From assembly GCA_947165795.1 (NCBI GenBank), contig CAMVBP010000064.1, positions 1 through 9,970 on the forward strand: 9,970 nt of DNA, in the 5' to 3' direction. Shown one piece after another: positions 5,921 to 9,970 of the stretch. Below the pieces are notes generated by a model. It searched no databases. It was given only the letters and a program-made list of their open reading frames with translations, and was not told the origin of the DNA. Position 1 is the first letter of the stretch. Every line of letters starts with the position of its first letter. Source of the stretch: an uncultured Treponema sp. (GTDB taxonomy: Bacteria > Spirochaetota > Spirochaetia > Treponematales > Treponemataceae). The position numbers and the translations under genes were made by a program.

Positions 5921-7281
5921 GAGCTAAAAATATCATTCTTAAAAAAAGGGGAATGTTTGTTACGCAACCGGACGGGAAAAAAATCCTTACAGGTTCACAG
6001 CCGAACACAAAAGAAGAAATTAATTTTATGGTTGAAGGCTGCGTAAACAAAACTATTCCAGACTATCAGCTGTCTGCATGGCTTATGGCAATTTTCTTTA
6101 ACGGAATGACTTTTGAAGAAACCGGCTATCTTACAGACGCAATGCTTCATTCAGGCGACGTAATCAACTTCCATAAAGATAACAAAAATTCAGATATATT
6201 TTATGTAGACAAGCATTCTACAGGCGGCGTTGGAGATAAAATTTCACTTCCGCTTGCTGCAATTGTTTCTGCATGCGGTCTGCGAGATCCTATGATGAGC
6301 GGAAGAGCTTTGGCTCACACAGGCGGAACTCTTGATAAACTTGAATCTATCGAAGGCTACAGAACAGATTTAACCGAAGAAAAGTTCATGCAGATGGTAA
6401 ATGAAAACGGCTATTCAATGATCGGGCAGACTGAACACATTGCTCCTGCAGATAAAATTCTTTATGCACTTCGAGACGTAACTGGAACAGTTGAATCTAT
6501 TCCTTTAATTACTGCAAGTATTCTTTCTAAAAAAGTTGCCGAAGGTTCAGACGGTCTTGTATTTGACGTAAAATTTGGAAGCGGCGCATTTATGAAGTCC
6601 AAGGCTGATGCATGCCTGCTTGCAACTTCACTTGTTCAGACAGCAAAAACAATGGGCAAAAAAGCAGTTGCCTTAATAACTTCCATGGAAACTCCACTCG
6701 GCCTTAAAACCGGAAATTTCCTTGAGATTGAAGAATCAATTGAATGTCTTGAAGGAAACGGACCTGCAGACGTAATGAACGTAACTTATGCACTTGCGGC
6801 AGAAATGCTTTACATGGCAGGCCTTGCAGAAAGCCTTGAAGCAGCAGAAAAGAAATGTATTGAAGCTGTAGAAAGCGGAAGAGCCCTTGAAAAATTCTAT
6901 GAAAACGTAGAAGCACAGGGCGGAAATAAAGAAAAACTTATTTCGCAGTTAGGAAAAAGACGTTCTCAATTCAAAACTGTGCTTAAGGCAAAACAGAACG
7001 GTTACATTAAAATTGATGCATATAAAACCGGTGTTGCAGGCGTAAATCTTGGAGTTGGAAGAAATAAAACAACTGATAAGGTTTGCTTTGATGCCGGAAT
7101 CATCTTTCACAAAACAGAAGGATGCTTTGTAAATAAAGATGATGTTATTATGGAAATTTACGGAAAAGACAACGATTGTCTTGGAAAAGCATTGGAGCAA
7201 TTAGAAGACGCTGTTTCTTATTCAGAAAACGAAATTAAAGTTGAACCGATAATTTTCAAAAAGATTACAAGCGAAGAATAA
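5917..7281 (+). CDS. deoA: Thymidine / pyrimidine-nucleoside phosphorylase
   Basis: The enzyme splits thymidine (and perhaps uridine or deoxyuridine) with phosphate into the base and (deoxy)ribose 1-phosphate, a cytoplasmic salvage step. The 454 residues show the phosphate-binding KHSTGGVGDK (99-108), the family signature SGRALAHTGGTLDKLES (128-144) and IPLITASILSKK (195-206). His100, Arg186, Ser201 and Lys205 match E. coli DeoA His85, Arg171, Ser186 and Lys190 with a constant shift of 15. That shift comes from about 15 extra residues near the N-terminus (roughly 12-30, FVTQPDGKKILTGSQ region) between KKR and TKEEI. The C-terminal alpha/beta domain is complete. Whether it is a strict thymidine phosphorylase (deoA) or a broad pyrimidine enzyme (pdp) cannot be read from sequence. 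It overlaps recO by four bases and lies two bases before recJ. Confidence 0.9.
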   Translation: MRAKNIILKKRGMFVTQPDGKKILTGSQPNTKEEINFMVEGCVNKTIPDYQLSAWLMAIFFNGMTFEETGYLTDAMLHSGDVINFHKDNKNSDIFYVDKHSTGGVGDKISLPLAAIVSACGLRDPMMSGRALAHTGGTLDKLESIEGYRTDLTEEKFMQMVNENGYSMIGQTEHIAPADKILYALRDVTGTVESIPLITASILSKKVAEGSDGLVFDVKFGSGAFMKSKADACLLATSLVQTAKTMGKKAVALITSMETPLGLKTGNFLEIEESIECLEGNGPADVMNVTYALAAEMLYMAGLAESLEAAEKKCIEAVESGRALEKFYENVEAQGGNKEKLISQLGKRRSQFKTVLKAKQNGYIKIDAYKTGVAGVNLGVGRNKTTDKVCFDAGIIFHKTEGCFVNKDDVIMEIYGKDNDCLGKALEQLEDAVSYSENEIKVEPIIFKKITSEE

Positions 7282-7283
7282 GA

Positions 7284-9425
7284 ATGGCAGTCTGGAAAAA
7301 AACTTCAGTTACTCAACAGCAGATAAAACCTCTATGCGAAAATTTTAATTTGTCTGAATTGCTTGCGGCAATTTTTGTACGACGTGGAATTACAGAAGGA
7401 AGGGAACTTTTATATTTTCTGGAAGAAGACTTAAGATTCCAGCATCAAAGTTTTTCTTTTACTGTAATGGAAGATGTCGTAGAAAGAATTCTTCAGGCAA
7501 AAGAAGAAGGCGAAAAAGTTTTAATTTTCGGCGACAAAGATGTAGACGGAATTACAAGTACAGCAATTTTATACTCGCAGTTAAAAAGAATGGGAATTGA
7601 CGTTCAATGGAGGATTCCGCTGGGCGATGATTCTTACGGACTTTCTATTGAAGCGATAGATGATTTTGCAGCACAGGACGGTACTCTTATAATAACCGTT
7701 GACTGCGGTATTTCTAATATAGAAGAAATAAATCATGCAAATGATCTTGGCATTGAAGTAATTGTTACAGACCATCATAATCCGCGGGAAACTTTACCGG
7801 ATGCAATTATTATTCTGGACCCGAAGCTTCCGGACAGCGGCTACCCTTTCTGCGATATTTCAGGAGCGGCAATTGCGTATAAGATTTCAAAGGCGCTTAG
7901 ATTTTCGCAGACTCCGTTTTACAATGCAGAAGTCTGTATTTTAAATCTTGAAGAAGATGTTGAAAATAAATGCGTTTGGGCTGAATGCATAAAAATTAAA
8001 AATCTTGTTCAGACAAAATCACTTAGAGAAAAAATTGTTCCGGGCGTAACTTCAATTTATGATTTAAAACTTTTAACGTTCCTTTCAAACCAGGTAATTT
8101 ATTCCTGGAACGCAAACGAAACTAAAAATATTCTTAAAAATATTTTTGGCAGCGGAATTGATTTTTCCATTATGGATTTATCTGCGGAGATTTCAAAGCT
8201 CGTTCCTTCTGTAAATAAAAAGACTGCGATTCAGATTTCCAAAATGTCTACGATTGCAAAATATAATGAAGAAGAAAAATCAATTCTGAAAGGTCTTTCA
8301 AATTTATACATAACTTACTGCAACCTTTTTATTAATTCTAAAAATTCAGATTCCGTAAAAATAGAAAACGAAGAAATGCAGCTTGTAGCCCTTGCCGCAC
8401 TTGCAGACATTATGCCGATGAAAAATGAAAACAGAATCTTTGTTAAAAACGGAATCAGTTCATTTAAAAAATACGGTGCATGTAACGGTATTGCAGAATT
8501 ATTTTTAAAGCTGAACCTAAGGCCCGATACACTTACAGCCTCTGAATTATCCTGGACGGTTATTCCTTCTTTAAATGCGGCCGGAAGAATGGGCCAGGCA
8601 GACAAAGCATTAAAATTACTTCTTTCTGAAAGTTCAGACGAACGGGAACAGCTTGCCCAGCAGATATTTGATTTGAATGAAGAACGTAAATCTATGGTTG
8701 CCCTGTCTGCGAAAAAAATTCAGAAAAAGGTTGAACAGAGCATTCAGGAATACGAAGAAAAGCTCTGCCTGATTGTAGACGAAGAAATTAACAAAGGCCT
8801 TACCGGATTAATTGCTGCAAAAATCATGCAGGATTTTTCTGTACCTGCAATAATTATTTCTAAAATTAATAATACATACTGCGGTTCAATGAGAAGCTTT
8901 GGAAGCTTTAATTCTACTCTCTTTCTTGAAAGCCTTGGAGATATTTTTATAAATTACGGCGGTCATGATTTTGCTTCAGGCTTTAGTTTTACCGAAGACA
9001 AGCTTGAAGCTTTTTTGAATGCCGTAAAACAAAATATCAGAAATTTTGACAAGCAGGGTAATATTGATGAACAGGTTTTAGATGCGCAGATTCCGCTTAA
9101 TTATTTAAATCCTGAACTGTTTGATTTAATAGAAAGATTCTCTCCATACGGTAACGAAAATAAAGAACTGCTTTTTATGAGCCAGGCTGTAACTCTTTGT
9201 GATGCCGTCGTTATCGGCAAAAAAACACCGTTTCATCTTAAGCTTTCATTCGATACAGGAAATTTTAAAATTCCTGCAGTGTACTGGGGCGAAGCTGAAA
9301 AACTTGGAAAAGAGATATTTGTTGGAAAAAAATACGATATCGTATATAATCTTGATATAAACAATTTTAAGGGAAATCAGGTAAAACAGTTAATAATAAA
9401 GGACTGCATAAGCAGCGGCTGCTGA
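7284..9425 (+). CDS. recJ: Single-stranded-DNA-specific exonuclease RecJ with an inserted domain
   Basis: RecJ degrades single-stranded DNA 5' to 3' in RecF-pathway recombination and in repair. The 713 residues carry the DHH-phosphoesterase metal motifs: GDKDVDGITS (83-92; Asp84, Asp86, Asp88), TVDCGIS (138-144), TDHHNP (162-167) and Asp179. The second DHH part, LADIMPM (373-379), and NAAGRMG (431-437) come next. Then come the DHHA1 segment INKGLTGLIAAKI (502-514), YGGHDFASGFSF (558-569) and a C-terminal OB-like domain. Between ISGAAIAYK (192-200) and VALAALADI (368-376) lies an insertion of about 150 residues absent from classical RecJ; it looks like a degenerate DnaQ-type exonuclease fold. 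ATG 7284 follows the phosphorylase stop by two bases with no good Shine-Dalgarno, implying translational coupling. Confidence 0.93.
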   Translation: MAVWKKTSVTQQQIKPLCENFNLSELLAAIFVRRGITEGRELLYFLEEDLRFQHQSFSFTVMEDVVERILQAKEEGEKVLIFGDKDVDGITSTAILYSQLKRMGIDVQWRIPLGDDSYGLSIEAIDDFAAQDGTLIITVDCGISNIEEINHANDLGIEVIVTDHHNPRETLPDAIIILDPKLPDSGYPFCDISGAAIAYKISKALRFSQTPFYNAEVCILNLEEDVENKCVWAECIKIKNLVQTKSLREKIVPGVTSIYDLKLLTFLSNQVIYSWNANETKNILKNIFGSGIDFSIMDLSAEISKLVPSVNKKTAIQISKMSTIAKYNEEEKSILKGLSNLYITYCNLFINSKNSDSVKIENEEMQLVALAALADIMPMKNENRIFVKNGISSFKKYGACNGIAELFLKLNLRPDTLTASELSWTVIPSLNAAGRMGQADKALKLLLSESSDEREQLAQQIFDLNEERKSMVALSAKKIQKKVEQSIQEYEEKLCLIVDEEINKGLTGLIAAKIMQDFSVPAIIISKINNTYCGSMRSFGSFNSTLFLESLGDIFINYGGHDFASGFSFTEDKLEAFLNAVKQNIRNFDKQGNIDEQVLDAQIPLNYLNPELFDLIERFSPYGNENKELLFMSQAVTLCDAVVIGKKTPFHLKLSFDTGNFKIPAVYWGEAEKLGKEIFVGKKYDIVYNLDINNFKGNQVKQLIIKDCISSGC

Positions 9426-9437
9426 CAGGAGTTTGGT

Positions 9438-9970
9438 ATGAAAAAAATTGTAGTATTGTTTCTTTCTTTTTTAATGTTCTTTTCGTTGAATGCGGCAACT
9501 GCAGCCTTTCAATCAGAAAACTACACTTTGAGCGTTAAATATAACGACACTATAACTCCAGGCGATGCAATTTTTGTAAGGCTGAATATTTCCATTCCGA
9601 AAAACAACAAAAAGAAATATGATACAAATCAGTTAAAAGCAACACTTCAGCTTTTGCAGGACGGAAAAAAAGTTTTAGATAAAGCTCCGTTTTATTCTAT
9701 TACCAAAAACAAAAAGGCTCAGCCGACTGAATTTTTATGCGGAATTCCAGTTTCCCTTTGGCTTACCTCGGAAGGAAATTATTCTTTAAAAGTTATTTTT
9801 TCTCTTTCCGAAGATGACACACAGGAATTTATTCTGCCTTCTACATACAAAAACCGTGAATTCAATAAAGAAGTAATTGAACTGAACGAAGCAAATACTG
9901 CAATCAAAACAGATACAAGTCCTGAACGCACTGCTGAAATTGAAAAACTGAATGATACTCTTTTCTCTTA
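9438..9970 (+). CDS. Secreted protein, N-terminal part; possibly an M23-type peptidase
   Basis: AGGAG (9427-9431) lies six bases before the ATG, which follows the recJ stop by 12 bases, so the gene is probably in the same operon. The 177 visible codons begin with a signal peptide (MKKIVVLFLSFLMFFSLNA, cleavage likely near Ala19-Ala23). A segment at about 26-125 is rich in predicted beta strands (YTLSVKYNDTITPGDAIFV, ATLQLLQDGKK, NYSLKVIFSLSE) and resembles an Ig-like domain. The end, with FILPSTYKNREFNKEVIELN and then TDTSPERTAEIEKLN, recalls from memory the region that precedes the M23 metallopeptidase domain in spirochaete envelope proteins. No catalytic motif is inside the window, so that assignment is tentative. 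Confidence 0.7.
   Translation, partial: MKKIVVLFLSFLMFFSLNAATAAFQSENYTLSVKYNDTITPGDAIFVRLNISIPKNNKKKYDTNQLKATLQLLQDGKKVLDKAPFYSITKNKKAQPTEFLCGIPVSLWLTSEGNYSLKVIFSLSEDDTQEFILPSTYKNREFNKEVIELNEANTAIKTDTSPERTAEIEKLNDTLFS

Noticed and set aside
8315..8605. Leftward frame of 96 codons inside recJ
   Set aside because: It is fully antisense to conserved RecJ sequence (LADIMPM, NAAGRMG) and is a shadow of that gene.

Overview
The window looks like a stretch of chromosome from a low-GC spirochaete, most likely a gut- or rumen-type Treponema. This is an inference from protein resemblance. The small RNA polymerase omega protein sits directly before miaA, the sugar kinase is of the Bacteroides/Treponema type, and there are a short relaxed-lipobox lipoprotein and a spirochaete-like secreted protein at the right edge. 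No rRNA, tRNA, CRISPR array or transposase gene is visible.

Layout. Positions 1-2384 read leftward. From right to left they hold a small lipoprotein (2103-2384), rpoZ (1816-2010) with a textbook promoter, and miaA (861-1829), whose TTG start overlaps the end of rpoZ. Next comes a visibly more AT-rich block with a CHAT/caspase-like protein (134-742) and the first codons of a secreted protein that overlaps it and runs off the left edge. The block has no clear promoter, and its first gene lacks a convincing start. It reads like an orphan C-terminal effector module beside a housekeeping operon.

The divergent gap 2385-2725 holds two inverted repeats, one of them a 127-bp imperfect hairpin. It also holds a LacI-type palindrome and a promoter whose -10 box lies almost against the kinase start codon.

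Rightward from 2726 come an AraB-type L-ribulokinase and L-ribulose-5-phosphate 4-epimerase (araD), the second and third steps of L-arabinose breakdown to D-xylulose 5-phosphate. The isomerase araA and any regulator gene are not in the window. After a weak terminator-like palindrome comes a tight cluster: recO (5147-5920), a pyrimidine/thymidine phosphorylase (5917-7281) and recJ (7284-9425). A secreted protein starting at 9438 is cut by the right edge. RecO and RecJ belong to the RecF recombination-repair pathway, and the phosphorylase salvages pyrimidine nucleosides.

The points most worth following are the RecJ insertion, which looks like a degenerate DnaQ-type exonuclease domain, the orphan His/Cys CHAT-like protein with its overlapping secreted partner, and the 127-bp hairpin upstream of the arabinose genes.
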